Under the pieces are notes generated by a model, which saw nothing but the letters and a program-made list of their open reading frames with translations, was not told the origin of the DNA and did no database searches. Made by a program: the position numbers and the translations under genes. From assembly GCF_000006565.2 (NCBI RefSeq), contig NC_031475.1, positions 1,447,535 to 1,511,534 on the forward strand: DNA of 64,000 nucleotides, written 5' to 3'. Every line of letters starts with the position of its first letter. Within the stretch, counting starts at the first letter, position 1. Shown here in pieces: positions 22,901 through 39,655 of this stretch. Origin of the DNA: Toxoplasma gondii ME49. Its lineage: Eukaryota; Apicomplexa; Conoidasida; Eucoccidiorida; Sarcocystidae.

Positions 22901-24794
22901 CAAGGTTCTAAATATCTACATTCTTTCGGCAACAAATCTGGACCTGTATACATACGTCGCAGGCCTCCCTATCTATCTACGAATACGTCACTCTTCTGCA
23001 CACTACCGCATGCATTCAAATACGTATATATTTCTAGATCTATATATCTATATCTCTCTCTCTATATATATGTATAGCTTCAGCTCTCTATGCACAAATT
23101 CGCATAGACACGGATACGTCTGCGAGCCTCTCCATTACATGCATCACACAGGCATGTCCGGGTGCGTCTGTCGACGCGAAAACCTCAAGTAGTTCGTTTT
23201 TCTCTTCTGTTAAACGCTCAGAAGTGGAGGAAGCGGTGCGAGGAAAGAGTAATCAGACGAAGAAGACGAAGACGGATGAGTGGGCGGAAAAAATAAATTG
23301 ACGCTGGTATATATCGAGAGAAAAGTAAGAAAATGTGGAGACTCGACAGCACTTGGGCCGCACGAGCTCCACCGATTGAGAGTTTCGGGGGAAATCTCGA
23401 GAAGAGAAGCGTTTCTAGCAGGCTCACCAGCTTTCGGCGGAGAAGCTCTCGGCGTTTGTTTTTCACGAAGGAGTAGACGGCCAACCTGAAAAGAGAAAGA
23501 AAAACAGGAAAAAACGCGTGTGAGTAGAGAAAGGGATCTCGTGGAGAAGAACGCGCGTTCGGGCGCCCACCTCTCAACAGACGCTTGACGTTGTTGCCTC
23601 CCAAGAAGATTCGACAAGCAGAGAACGAAGGTGCAGAGAAAAGCGGCAAATCGAAGGAAGAAGGAAGTGAGAGAGGTCAAGCGAAGACAGACGAAGTGGA
23701 AGAGAGGCAGAGAAGAAAAGAGAGAAAGAGGCAGGGACTAAAGGAAAGCGATGAAGACAGTGTAGAAAAAGGGAGACAAAACAGAAGAGATATAGTGACG
23801 AGGAATAGCCGAAAAGAGACAGAACGCAGAGTAGTGGATAAGAAAGGAAACGGAGAACCAAAGAGAAGTGAGACTCAGAGAAGGGAAGAGAGACAGCGGT
23901 TGGTGGAAGAGAAGACTCCAGAGAGAGCAGAGAAGCGACAGCGAAGAAGTACGCAGAGAGAAAGGGAACTGGAAGGACGACAGCGAAGAAGCGAGACGCA
24001 GAGAGAAACAGTGCAAGAAGGACGAAGCTTGGAAGCGCCGGTCCCCAGGGAATAAGACGTAAAGCGCGCGAGAGAGATAAAATCCCTTGCATCCACGCAG
24101 AAAAGCAGAAGTCGCGCGAGGCACAGAGAAAAAGTTTATTTCCAGAAGTCTTGACTTTGTTTTCTTCACTTTACCTTTCTTCAAAGGGAGGAAGAGGCAG
24201 AGAAGAAAAAGACTTCTTCCCTGCTCCGTCCGAGAGAGCTGAGAGAACTGAGCCTGAAAAAAAACGACCAAAATTTATATTCGAAGATTTCCTGCTCTTT
24301 TTTTACGATAAAGCAGAACTTTCCTCGCATCTCTTGCGGATGCGACGCTCTTCGCGGGCGAAAACACCCTTGAAGTTCTTTCCTTCTCTTCTCTTCTTTG
24401 TTGACGATTCATCATCTATCTCTCTGCGTTGCTTTTTCGCGATTTCTCTTTCTCTCTTCCTCTTCATCTTTGTCACTCTGTAGCGATCTGAGTTGTTCAG
24501 CAGATCTCCGTCTTTCTTCTTTTCTCTTCCCTCCCGTTCTTGTTATGAGTTTAATACAAGCACAAGAGGGATGCCGAAGGTCGGAAGAACCTCTCAGAAA
24601 AACGCTCAGTCTCCCGACAGGCAAAGAACACACGAAATCTTCACGATTGCACCGGTCGACATTCGAAAAACACCAATATAAAAATGCATATATGTATTCT
24701 TATTACCTCTATATATTGATATTTCTTTATCTTTGACCATTATACACAAAGACGCCTCTACGTCTATTCACATTCATCTATATTTGCCTACATA

Positions 24795-24837
<43 letters not shown>

Positions 24838-27457
24838 TTATGCGCTTGCCCTGATATATATATATATATATTTATATGAATTGATTTTTACTGTATCCGA
24901 GAGTGCCTGAAATAAGCTTTTGGCAGAGAGAAATCGCGTTTCCTGTTTCCTTCAGGTAACTTCCCCTCACCTTCTTTCCTGGTTTCTCCTTGTCCGTTTT
25001 TTGACACTCTTTTTTCTTTTTCGCGCTGCACATTGCCTTCTGCTCTGTTCCCCGCCAGCGAGAGGTTTCTTTGCCTCAGGCTGAAGGGAAGAGATGCCCG
25101 AACGGAGAGTTTTTCTCTGCGGTTCCTCTGTTCCTTTACGTCCAGAAAATTCATCAACAGATGCACAGAGGCGCTTTCCTTTCTGCTTCTCCCCGTCGCC
25201 CTAAGCTCCCCTCGAGCATTTTTCTCTCTTTTTCTGTCGAGAATCATATCTCGAAGGCACTCCTCAAAACGCTTCCTCTCTTTTTCTTCTTCCCTATCCT
25301 CTCCCGCCTCCTCCGTATTCTCCTTGTTCTCCTTCTTGGCCTCTTCCTCGGCCTTTCTGTCGAGTTGGGCTGAGGCGCTGTGCGTCTCCGCCAGACTCTT
25401 CTGGGACTTTCTCGCAAAGGAAGAAAGAAAAACTGGACTGCGGTCCCCAGAGGAGACGCCTTCTCCAGCAAAGTCCAACAGCGACAGCGGCATCCCGTTC
25501 GCAGCTCGTCTGTCCTTCCTCTTTCCTCTCTCCAGAGGAGAAGCTCCATTATGAGCTGAAGAAGAACAAGAGGAAGACGAGGAAGAAGAGGAACTCGAGG
25601 AAGAAGAGGAAGACGAGGAAGAAGAGGAAGACGAGGTGTGTGCGTTCTTTTCGCGAGAAGCGAGGAGACGACTTCGCGAGAGAATCCGAGGGGCAAATGT
25701 GCAGCTTGAGAGTTCCGCCCGGCGTTGCTTTTCCTCCATTCTCTCCAGCGAAACTTGTTTCTTCGTCACTTCCTCTTCAATCTGAGGCAACGCCCCGCGC
25801 AGGCAGCGACAGAACAAAGGCAGACAACTTCGGGATGCAGAAACGACAGAAAACGAAGGAGACATGCCTCCTCTGCGATTCTCCGAACGCGCCGCGATAC
25901 ACTTGTTTCTACATATACATCTATACGTATGCACAGACAGACAAAGATATATGGACGTTAACACACATGCCTTTCCAGCTATATACATATATATATGTAT
26001 ATATATAAATATATTTAGGAAGACGGAGATATTCATATGTATATGTATAGAGGCATGTGTCTCGAATAACTCTATAAAGACGCGGTCCAGGGAGGCTCTA
26101 AAAGTGCGTCGTTTTGTGATGTTCCTCCCGAGAAGTTCCGGGGCATCTGGGTGGAAAGACGCCGCCTCCACTGTTCCTTTCTTTGCCTTTCCTCTCCGTT
26201 CGAGCCACAGAGAAGCCTTTGTCCATCGCTGTTCTCGAGCCTTTTCTGGAGCGACCTTGTTTGCTGTGCACGCTCATGCAACTGAAAGAAACATACCCTT
26301 TTGTGCAGTGGCACATGACCTGCCGACAGAGAAGGGTGCGGGGTGATCTGTCCAAACGACAGAAAGGGGAAGCGAAAAAAGAAAAAGCATGCTGCTGAAG
26401 GCGAGCAGGAAGACACACACTGCACTGAAGAGAAGAGAAATCAAAGACATGCGGAGTTAAGAAAGAGAGAAAAAAGAAACGAGACGATGCAGAGGAGCTG
26501 AGACACTCCGTGGAGTGTCTGGACACCCCAAAGTCGAGAAACAGGGAAAGAGGAGACAGCTTAGTCTGCTGGTGCGGGGACACCGCCCAGGCATCGCATG
26601 AAAATTCACTTTTTCCAAAAAACTGTGCAGACACAAAGGCGAAATTTGATTCTCAAGAAACCTCTTCAGAGTCCTCCCGTTCGCAAAAACTATAGGTCCA
26701 CCCCGCACCACTACTTATTTATACATATATATATATATATATACATAGTTTCTCATGTCTGTGTATTACCTGTGCAGATAAATACAGAGATATGAGCACA
26801 TACAGACAGAACAAACATAAACATGCAGGCGCCAGTAAATATGCTTGTACGTCTGTAGAGGGGTGCACAGACCTATACATACACTCACATACTCAGAACA
26901 CAGATAGATAAACGAGATCTAGAAAGATGCGCAGCGAAACACAGATACAAATGCATAAATATAGATATATATAGACACGTGTATACATATAATACATATA
27001 TTCATACATATATATATATATATATGTGTGTAACTAAATAGATGGAGAAGCCTCCTCAGGTGTAGACACGCAAATATACGTAGAATGCACATCTGCATGT
27101 CAACTTGTTGAAATGCCGTCTGCCTGGGGAAGGGTCGAGGGAAAATGCGAGGCATTTAGCAGAGAAGTTTCGACAGAGAGTTTCGGGGAAGTTTGGAGTG
27201 TAAAACCAACTGCGGGAGTCTTGGAAGCGTACCGTAGGTCTGTAGGAAAAGCTGCTTGTCTCAATGATACCGAGGAGGTCTTTCGTTCGAGAAACTGCTT
27301 CATGCTTCTTTCTGGCCTCTGCATGCAGTCTCTCGTGGGCGGGCACCGACGCTCGGGATCCTCTCGGAGTTCTAAAAAAGGAAAACAAATTTCTCTGTCC
27401 TCTCCAGTTACTGGTTCGTTTTACAGCTCCTTCCTTGACGCACCGAACTCACAAGGA

Positions 27458-27492
<35 letters not shown>

Positions 27493-30400
27493 GTCGATAC
27501 ACGTATTTAGGTACATTTATAGTTTCTGCGAATAGACATGTAAATATCAATAAATATGTGTATATGCATACTAAATGAGGTGTCTTTGTGACTTTTTACG
27601 AAAGAGGAGACGCACTTATGATACGTGAGTTCACATGTAGAAGGGTGTAGGTGGCTAAGGGTGTCTCTGCGTATCTCTCTCGAGGAAGCAGATTGTGCAA
27701 GTCGAAGGCCGTTGAGAACAAACGCGAAAAAATCTCAAGCGTCTGCGCAGGCATTGCAGTCCGACGCAAATGCACATGGAAGTCGTCGCATTACGCGCTT
27801 GCATCACTACAAGCACAAACTGGCAACGCTGCATGCATGCGCATGCCCGGCTGCGTTGGTGGAGACACGACGACGTCTGCGTCTCTTTACCTCTCCATCC
27901 GAGTTCAAACAAATATCTCTACACACACATACAGGAATATATGTGCATTGATGCATATAGGTTGGAAAAAACATACATATAAGATGTAAATATACGTATA
28001 CAAGTACGTATATATATATGTACATGTAGATATGGATGCACGTGAAGGGGTGTAGGTCAGCGGTATAGAGCCTTGCTGTCTTTTCTGTACGTTTCCTTGA
28101 TCTATACATGCATGCATATCTATATATCTATATATATATATATATATACGCATGCATATCAATGTGTAGGCAAAAAAGTGTAAAGGCAAAGCAGGCAAGA
28201 AAGTGAACAAGCAGATGCGCGTACCGGGAGTTGATTCGAGGATGGAAGGAGCAAGCTTTCATCTGCAAAGATGAGAAATTTTTTAAAACCGTTTCAAGAA
28301 TAGAGACAGACAGCCTGTCGCAGAAACTAGGAAACGCCGCGAAAAAAAAGAAAACGGATGCTGCGGAGAGGGAAGGCGGGCAACGGAGAGAAAAGCCGGA
28401 GAAAGGCACACTGGGAGGGCGACAGAAACAAAGCACGAGAGAACAGATGAGAGAGAAGGTCTTCGTTGGACAAGAGATGAATAGACAAAAGACAGGAGAC
28501 ACAACTGAGGAAGAAAAAAAGAGAGATTAAAAGGAGTAGGTGAAGAGAGATTTCCTTCTGGAGCGAGGATCAAAGCCGTAGAAACGTCGAGAAAATGTAT
28601 GAAAGAAAAGTGAAATTTTTCTGTGGAAAAAGCAGAAACGCAGAGTGTGAAAGACTAAGTAGACATCACAGGGTCAGGAGCTAGAGATACAAGAGAAATT
28701 CAGCATAAAAACACAAAAACTGAAGAGAAAACGCTCACCTGCTCCTCCTCAAGAATCGACTTCAACACTTGCCTACGCGCGAGACCTTCGCGGTGTCTGC
28801 ACAACCGAACCAGAAAAAAGTCAGAAACCAGAGTCTCAATTGCTATATACACCTGCGGAAGGACTTCAGACATATGCATAGATATATATATATGTAGATA
28901 AATAGATATACATAAATAAATGGACAGATAGATGCATTGATAGATAGGTGGAAGAGTGCAGATGCATATGGGGGCAGAGGTTTGAACAACATGACAGATG
29001 TGTGTTTCCGAGCAAATGCGAGACTGCTGAGAAACGAAGATGCAGATGCAAACAAAGGTCAGCGAACGTTCCAGAGTTTTCCAAAAAACGCAGATGTCGC
29101 TCCTTCTTCATTGTTCCTTCATTCTCTTGTTTTTTTTCTCTCCTTCGCCTATTTCTTTTTTCTTCTGTCCTAGTCGTTCGCACTTCCCTCTCTGTGTTCT
29201 TCTTTCTACCTTCTCTTCCTTTCACCTGTCCCCCTCTGCAGATGAACGAGCACTCTCTTCTACCGTGGATGCGTCTGTCACTGGAGCCTCGCCAGACGCC
29301 GCGCGTGCAGCTGAGAGTTTATTCCTCTTCCGCCATGCTTCGAGGATCCACGTTTCCGCCTGTGACTTTTCTTGCCAGGTCACCCGTGAACTCTGCACTC
29401 GTTCCGCTCTGTCTATCACTTTTTCAGAGCCGCAAAACCGAACTCACTTGTCGTATAAAGCGTTGACAAGTTGTTCTACTGTTCTCTCGGCTTTCCTCTC
29501 CTTCGCCTGCTTCCTCGCAAGAGCCGCCTGGCATGCAAAGACGTCTCCTTCCTCCGCGGCAGGGACCTTGCCGGATGCGTCTCCACTGCAGCACACGCAG
29601 CGTTTCGCGCGAGAAACTCCCGCCTTCTGGGTGTCTCCTTCTCCTCCCTTTCCTGTGGAGACTTCTTGTCCGGATTTACTCTTCCTCCCCGCCTCCGCCC
29701 GTTCTCTCGCTTCTTCTCGTTCTCCCTCCCGGCATGAACGTGTCTCCTGTCTCCTCCTAGCCATCTCTCCTGAGACGCATGCGAGAGAAGAGTCAAGTCG
29801 AGAAGAAGGCCGAGACGAGAAAGAAGAGGAAGAAGAGGAAGAACCGCGGGGGTGTTCCTTCTGGGCCTTTTGTGCAGAGGTGCCATCCCCTTCGACCAGG
29901 CGCGTCGTTTTTTCTGTCATCGCCTCTGCGGCTTGTTCTCCTCCGAGAGAAGAGGAAACCGGACGGGGACGAAGCGAAGAGAGAGACGTTTCTCGCGAAG
30001 CTTCTGGAAAGCCAGTTTCTTCCTCACTGAGACAGCGGGGAGGAGACCGAGACCGACCGACTGAGACAGGAGGAGGCAACGCGGACGCCTGAGACCTATG
30101 TGTGCTCGCAGACACGGAGGGAAGACTTTGCCAAGAAGAAGAAGCAGAAGAAGGAGAAGAAGAAGCGACAGAAGAGATGCAAGACTCGCTGGACTGAGGT
30201 CTGAGAGGGCGGAGAAGACGACGCGCGAAAGGAGAAACGGAACGTTCTTCTTTGATTCTGCGAGGAAGCTGGCGGTTCGACTTGGCCTCGTTTCGCAGAC
30301 ACGAAGAGAGCCTTCCTGAAGGAGAGCAGAGAGAAACGCGAGGAGAGAAAGGTGACCCGCACGCGTCATCCTCGCATGAGTCGACGCGCGTCAGCTCCTC

Positions 30401-30937
30401 CCTCGGACGGACGTTTGCTGCTCTCCCTTGGCAGTCCTCTTCTTCCACGGATCCGAGACCGCTTTTCGACTGGAAATGCGACGCTCCTTGATCGACCGGG
30501 CCGCCTTTAAAGCCAAACGAAGGCGATCCAGCGGAGTGTGCAGGGTCTCTCTGCGGCCGCCAGCTCGAATCCGCAGCGGACTTGCGGGGAGAAGAACGCG
30601 AGCCGGGGCGAGACAGAGAGATGGATGCAGGAGACAGTGTGCCGCCAGGAGAAACCTCATCCGGTTTTCGCGGATTTCGATCGACCGTGTTTGAGGCAGA
30701 AGCAGACGTGGAGTTCAAACGCGACAGGGTCTGTGCGGTGTCCGCGCAGACACTCGCGACAGAGGCAGGAGACGACCGGGAGGAGCCTCGCTGGAGAGGC
30801 TGTGAAGACTGTGCATGTCTCTGGCGCGGCAGTGGTCGACAAGGACGAGACGGAGCGCGAGCAGGCCCAGAAGAGAGAACCGCCGCAGCGGAACTCCGAA
30901 GAGACTTCACAAACAAGTCGTTCGACGCAAATGCCAT
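16961..30937 (-). CDS. Large multi-exon coiled-coil protein with repeated F-x-P and E-R-L-H modules; 3' end uncertain
   Basis: The start ATG is at 30937. Exons that keep phase (high to low): 30937-29448 (Ser/Arg/Glu-rich, ending RTVEQLVNALYDK), 28796-28739, 28262-28225, 27371-27271, 26263-26082 (weak donor), 25781-24971 (poly-Ser run), 24253-24175, 23597-23571, 23485-23428, 22460-22389, 21822-21775, 21350-21273, 20661-20603, 20155-19855: at least 1134 codons. Further exons are likely near 19621-19340, about 19190-18700, and 18020-17953 (contains CTFQPRL). The end may lie near 17.1-16.96 kb. A module recurs: CSFHPRI, ASFHPDA, CTFAPRI, VTFRPTL, FPFAPEI, CTFQPRL, alternating with AHERLHAEA and PDERLHRLA. 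Such FxPxI plus ERL repeats occur in protist coiled-coil cytoskeletal proteins, so a conoid, basal-body or pellicle role is inference. I do not know the gene name. The introns are full of TA microsatellites. Confidence 0.6.
17197..17400. repeat. TA/TTTA microsatellites
   Basis: (TA)n with TTTA interruptions at 17200-17262 and a second (TA)n block at 17378-17400, inside the minus-strand gene region (intron). Confidence 0.8.
18408..18502. repeat. TA microsatellite array
   Basis: Three blocks of (TA)n separated by CTATATCTC and CATATACG, non-coding. Confidence 0.85.
22105..22265. repeat. TA/GATA microsatellite array
   Basis: Mixed (TA)n and GGATATATAT repeats in an intron of the large minus-strand gene. 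Confidence 0.8.
24795..24876. repeat. Long TA microsatellite
   Basis: (TA)n of about 18 units plus a second block of about 8 units. It lies in an intron just downstream of the poly-Ser exon. Confidence 0.85.
25556..25636 (-). repeat. Purine trinucleotide tract encoding poly-Ser
   Basis: GAA/GAG/GAC repeat on the plus strand, read on the minus strand as Ser codons (about 24 of 25 residues) inside the 25781-24971 exon. Probably polymorphic in length. Confidence 0.85.
26955..27030. repeat. TA-rich microsatellite
   Basis: Interrupted (TA)n/(TACATA)n, intronic in the large minus-strand gene; further short (TA)n tracts lie at 26722-26745, 27459-27478 and 28118-28150. Confidence 0.75.
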
Positions 30938-33887
30938 CTTGAACCTCCAAAGAGGAGTCTAGACTCCTGAACAGAGAGAGTTCCAGTTACGTGAGGGTAC
31001 AGACATGAACAGGCAGAGGCAGAGGGAACATTTGTGCAGAAAATACCTGCAAGTAGGAATGTACAGATAGCAACTGGTAGATAAGTAGATATAGACAGAT
31101 ATACACAAGTACAGAAAGAGAGAGACGTATGTGGGCATTTTTGATGGAGTTTGTGTTTTTCCACTTTTTGAGTTTTCTGTCCCAGAATGGAGGCATAAAA
31201 CTGTTCTTGGGAGGAAGAGGGGAAGCGGCTCGTGCGTCAGGAAATCCACTGTCCGCGGCTTCGGCGGTCTCAAGCGAGACGGCCGCGAAAAGACGAAGAG
31301 GACGGCGCGGAGCAATGATCACGGCATATCGACTTTAAGTATGTATGGCTATACTTTAGATTGCATGCAGATGAGAATGAATGCCGTAAAGGCCCGCCTG
31401 GTCTGAAGCACGCGCCGGCACAGATGGAAGAACGCTGCGTAACGACAGCGGTCGGCGCGAGGGGGGCAGGAGCAGCAAAATCCTCCAGAAAGAGCGTAGA
31501 TCTGCAGAAGGAAATAGATCGCGAAGCAGAAAGACGGTCCGGGGAAGGTCCGGAAGCTCAAGACACGACATGAGCAAAGAAACAAAGTCGATGCCTCTCG
31601 AAGTGGAGAACGGTGTGTGGCGGCGATCCGCAGGTAACGACGAAGAGTCAAACGCGAGAGACGCGGTGACTTGAGCAGACAGGAAATCTTGGAATTCGAA
31701 GAATCGTTCTGCGGCGAGAAGGCGCCTTTTCTTAAACGGTCCGTGTCTTCTCACACGAACGCAGACAGAGCGAGTCGTTTTCGCCGAGACACAGCAGGAT
31801 TTCCCTACCGTACACAGTTCTCAAGAAACACCTCTCTTGTCAAATCATCGACTCTCCAAAGAGAGTTCAGTTCTGCAGAAAGTCGTAGAATAGGAAAAGA
31901 CAGACTGGCTTGAGCGCAGCAGCTGGGAACGCGCGCCTTTCTCCTGTTCTGCTTTTCTTGACAAGACAAGAAAGCCGCGAGCTGTCGCGACCCTTGTGCC
32001 CCCCTCGAGCTCGAAAGGTCGTTCCTTGCTTGGCGTGTCACGTTCGACGCAAGTTGAGCGGAAGTTTTGCGAGACTTGAGGAGCGCGCGCGAGAACAGTG
32101 CGAGAGGCAAGAAACGGTGAAATGGAACGCCTTGAATGGACAGGATTTCCCCCTTCGTGCGAAGAAACTGACGGCAACCCCCCCGGGGGAACTGCGAGTC
32201 AAGGCACCCTTCTTGGCCGCCGGGTCCCCCAGTTCATCTTTAGACGACAACAGTGTTGTAACGATCGCATAAGAATGGAAAACGACAAGGACCAAGGAAA
32301 GACGCAAAAGGCAGTTCAGTTCAGAGAAAACCCCGTCGGTGTCACGCTGTGCTGTCGCCGCGCGCTCTCGGCAGTCACCAGAACGTCTGCATGTCTGTCT
32401 TTGCAGGGAAATGCGTACCACTTCTTGAATCCATCCTTACCAAATAAAACATTCTATTTCCTTCACAACGATGTTCAAGAGAGTCAGTCGGTTTGCCGGC
32501 AAGAAAAACACGGGATGCGTCCCGCGATCTTACCGGTGTGCTCGTCCACGCGGGCACTGTGTGGAGAGCCGGTGTTCACTGTCACGCTCACCGGCTTACC
32601 TCCACATGAAAACATGTCCGTATATGTACAGTTGCGTTTCTATGAGAAGACTGGCGTCTGCTAAAGAGTAAGGTAGTTATCTGAAAGGCTTTCGCCAGCA
32701 ATGGAGCATTCTAGGCGGGGAGGGATATGAGGCGGGGGACCGAGTATGAGAACCCTACGAGAACTGGAACTCGATTCAGTTTCCGAATAAGGTTTTGCGG
32801 AAGAGCGCGGATTGTGTGGCCTCACTGTAACGTCAGAACTAAAGTTCACTCGGGCGGTCGCGGGCTGCCTTGGAGAAACGGTTTCCAGAAGCTGCATTTG
32901 GAAATCTGCGTCCGCCCCCTCTTAGCACTGTGCAAGCGAAACCCATGTACATCAGGGTGCAAGTCAGACCAGCTACAAAAGTTCGATATAACAGAAGAGG
33001 TGCACGGTAACTCGTTTCGGTGGGGTGTATACCTGCCGCTCCATGCTTTAGATGCAAAATGGTCACTGACGGAAAGTGTTTGCCTGTACGCGGGTGCGTT
33101 TTCCAGTTTTGATAGTGTGTAGCGTTGCTGATCTGGCGTGCTCACTCAAACGGGATGTGCTCGGCTGTGGCTTCCTTCCCGAAACTGTTGCATATGATTC
33201 CTGTCCTTCGCACTTCCACTGGCGTCGTTCAACATTGACGACGAAAGCATCTTGGAATGTGTGATATTTAGTCTGCGCGTTTTCACCCCGACACGCCTGC
33301 TCCGTATTGTGCTAGCGTGTGCAGCGAGACCTGTGTCTCCGCAAAAACTGTCGGAAAATTGTGGAGAGCCACAAGTTTCGATTTGAAACCACAACTGGCG
33401 AATGAACGCCCTCTGGTTACGGTCCGTTGTCTGTGCGGAAGTCCCGTCCAGCGCCGAAGTTCCTTTGCACAAGGTGCGCGGAGTGACTGTCCTAGAGGAT
33501 CCTGCGGCAACGCTCCTGTGTGCAAGCTCACAAATAGATTTGTTTTTTCGACGCCTCCGCAGCGCATGGAGAGTTTCCCCCGTCACAAACACGGACACGC
33601 CATGACCAGGCACAAAACCTAGAGAAACACGTTAGTGTGGCTTCCAACAAACAGTACTAGACAACTTCGCAGACTGCGCCGCGCCGGCTACGAAGCGAAC
33701 TCGTTTGCCGTTCTCTGCGGGGTGTGCATACACCTCAGCCAGTGAAGCGGCGCGTTGCGGTCCGTCGAAAATCGTTCCGTGCTCCGGGAATTGGCGGTGA
33801 TCCTGCCGGCGTTTAATGTCCACAGGTGCAGCTTCTCAATTCGCTACAGGTTGGTCCGGAAGCTTCTTTTTTCCACCGTGACTCGCA
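30938..33887. other. Intergenic region upstream of the large minus-strand gene
   Basis: Between the start of the large gene (30937) and the end of the ATP synthase beta gene (33888), both on the minus strand. It should contain the promoter and 5' UTR of the former and the 3' UTR of the latter. The longest plus-strand frame (32098-32664) has no motif or splice context. A GGTGTGCATACACC palindrome variant lies at 33720. Confidence 0.55.
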
Positions 33888-36985
<3,098 letters not shown>

Positions 36986-39655
36986 TTTCGCAAAGGTTTG
37001 CCGTAGACACGCAGAAAGAAGTTCGCGACAGAAACAAGACGGGGTGAGACAGCACAGGGAAATGTGCGCGTGAGCCTACCCCTCACTGGAAGCGTCCGCG
37101 AGCCGGCGCTCCGCTGGTTTTTGGGATTGAGACGTCAAGGAGAAAAAACCAAGCGAAAAAGGCGCAATGCTCCCGCCAGCGAGAAAATGCAAGAATTCTC
37201 CACACTTGTGTCAGAGAAGGTTGCGTGCACACCCGCACCACAAGAAAGGGAAGGGGCGGGGAACCGCAAAGACGGAAGCAGGGCACAGGGGAAAAAGGAA
37301 AGAAACTTCCAAACTGCCAAAGTCGTACCCGACAAGAAGGCGGAAGAGTGGTGACCGTCTCCAGAGCTGCTGCCCCCCTTCTTGCAGAAAGATCAGTCCA
37401 TCTGCAGCGGTGTCTCCCCCAGGAATCGAGGTGAAATCAACGCTCTTGGAAAGCCTGCGCTGCCGCCCTATGGTCGGGGGTGCGATGCACGCACCCCTGA
37501 ACAGCACAGAGGGTATTTTATGACCTAGAGAGTTCACCCACACACATATAAAGTAGGATGCGTTCTTCCGCAGACATGCAGGTGGAAGTCAAGGCAACGG
37601 AAGTCGTCACACTCCGTGGAAAAAAGCGTTTTCCAAGTTCGTGGCTGCTCGCCCCCGTGCGGTCTTCTCGACACCGCCTCTCTGTTCAGCAAATGTGTTT
37701 TCCACGCAGTCGTCGCGGGTTCGAGAAATCTTAGGTGCCTCAAGCGAGTTTCTGCACACGGAACAGCCGTGTAACGAGGAAAATCTCGATTTGGAGCGGA
37801 TGAAGATTCAGGGCAAGTCTGAAAGTAGACAGCGTACTTTGTGGGGTAACCGCAAGTGCCGGCATCGCCCCAGAATGAGTTCTGCAGCCTTTCAGAACCC
37901 AAGTCTCAACGTTTTAGAGCACCGTTTGAAACACGAAAAGTTGTTGCAACAGAACCTGTGCGTTGTGCGAGCCTGTCTACCAGCCTTGTTGACACTTGAC
38001 AAAGGCTGGTGAAAATCTGCTGACAGTCGTGAGGGGGCAGTCCGTGGGAAACGGCACGAAGCCTTGAGCGTGTTGAAATGCCAAACAGGGTTTTGCTGAA
38101 AAGTGCCACTTCGTAGAGATAGCAGTCGCGGACTGTAGCGGTCGCTTTTCACGAGCTCCTTGTCGCTGTCAACCAGATAACTGCGGTGGACTGGACTGAA
38201 AGTTTCGGGAAGTTCTGCAGGGAGGCAAGGCACACACTGTCCTTAGTACATAGAGGGGCATCTGAATAAACATGAACGTGTGGGCTTCTGCGTTTTAAAA
38301 CCTGGATGTGTTCTTCCCTGAAGAGCGGAACAATCCGCTGTAGAAAAGCGTCTTTGTGGAATTTTGCATCCTGGCAAACAAGAGGCTACCTTTCCGTACG
38401 TTTCAGGACAGAAGTCTGACCACAACGGTACACCTTTATCCTTGAAGAAACAGAGATGATGGCATCTGTCACCTGAGTTTCAAACGCCGGCCGCTCTACT
38501 TTCTCCCTTCTGATAGAGCGATACAGATCTTCTACAATGCGTCCGCGTACCGCAAGAGTACACCTGGTTATTGTAGGTCCGTTTCTCACTCCGTGAAGCA
38601 GACGGGGCAATTGTGGAGAGGCTGTGGCGCATCTCGTCGTCGAAAGCGGGACCTCCACGCGCAGACACACCCCCCTTCGACACAGAAAGTGAATTCCATT
38701 TTGCTGTGAACTCCAAACCGTTTTGGAGTCACACGAGGTTCGTGACTTTTGCTGATTTTCATTTCACATTCGTGTCCGATCCAAAGATTCACATCTGGAC
38801 GTGTCTGCAGAGCTGGCGCCGCTCGCCAGTGTGGATGCATCCACTATCAGGTAATTGGTGGTGAACTAGTGGCTTAACAGACCTCTCCATTTAGTCTGCC
38901 GACGTTAGTCTCGATGTAGGCTGCAGCTCAGCGTGAACCGAGTGGTCCAGTAGGTACAAATCGTACAGGGGAAATGAATTCCCGCTGTTTGTTATTCACT
39001 TGAATCAGATACTGAGGCACGGACTCAAAACACAAGTTTGACCAATGAACGCGGCAGCTCTTCTGTGACTTTCGAGCGCGAAATAGATCTTCGAAGTCTG
39101 CAGTTCTGCACCAACGTGGAATATTCGGTTCCGGTTTCGCGCAGGAATCACAAACATTCGAGCAGGAAACTCGCATCATAACACTCTTATGCGCCTGCTT
39201 TTGTGTGGACTTCATTAAACAGCTACGGAGCACAGCAAAAAACATCTACGAAGGACAGCAAAGGGAGAAAGACAGAGATCACCCCATATCACGGGCCACC
39301 AAGCGTACTTCCAGTCTCATTCTAACATCGCCCGACCACTGTCCTTCCCGAGTGAGTCCTCGAGGAAAACATGCGACCACCTGGTTCACTTCGTAGGTGC
39401 AGGCACAATCTGCCAACGGGCTGTTACAGACGAAAACTCACCGTAACAGCACATCGACGGCACTCGTTGTTCCTAAAAAAAAGTGCTGCGCCATCTGTAT
39501 CTCGGGAGAACCGAAACGTCGTGCACTAGACTGCCAAGGAATTTTCCAGGTTCGAAACAGCGACATGGCCGTGAACCACCGCCAGCAACAACGCTCCACG
39601 GACCCTGGCTTTAGAAGATCCCTCCAACACGAAATTCTCCATTAAGAGGAATGGG

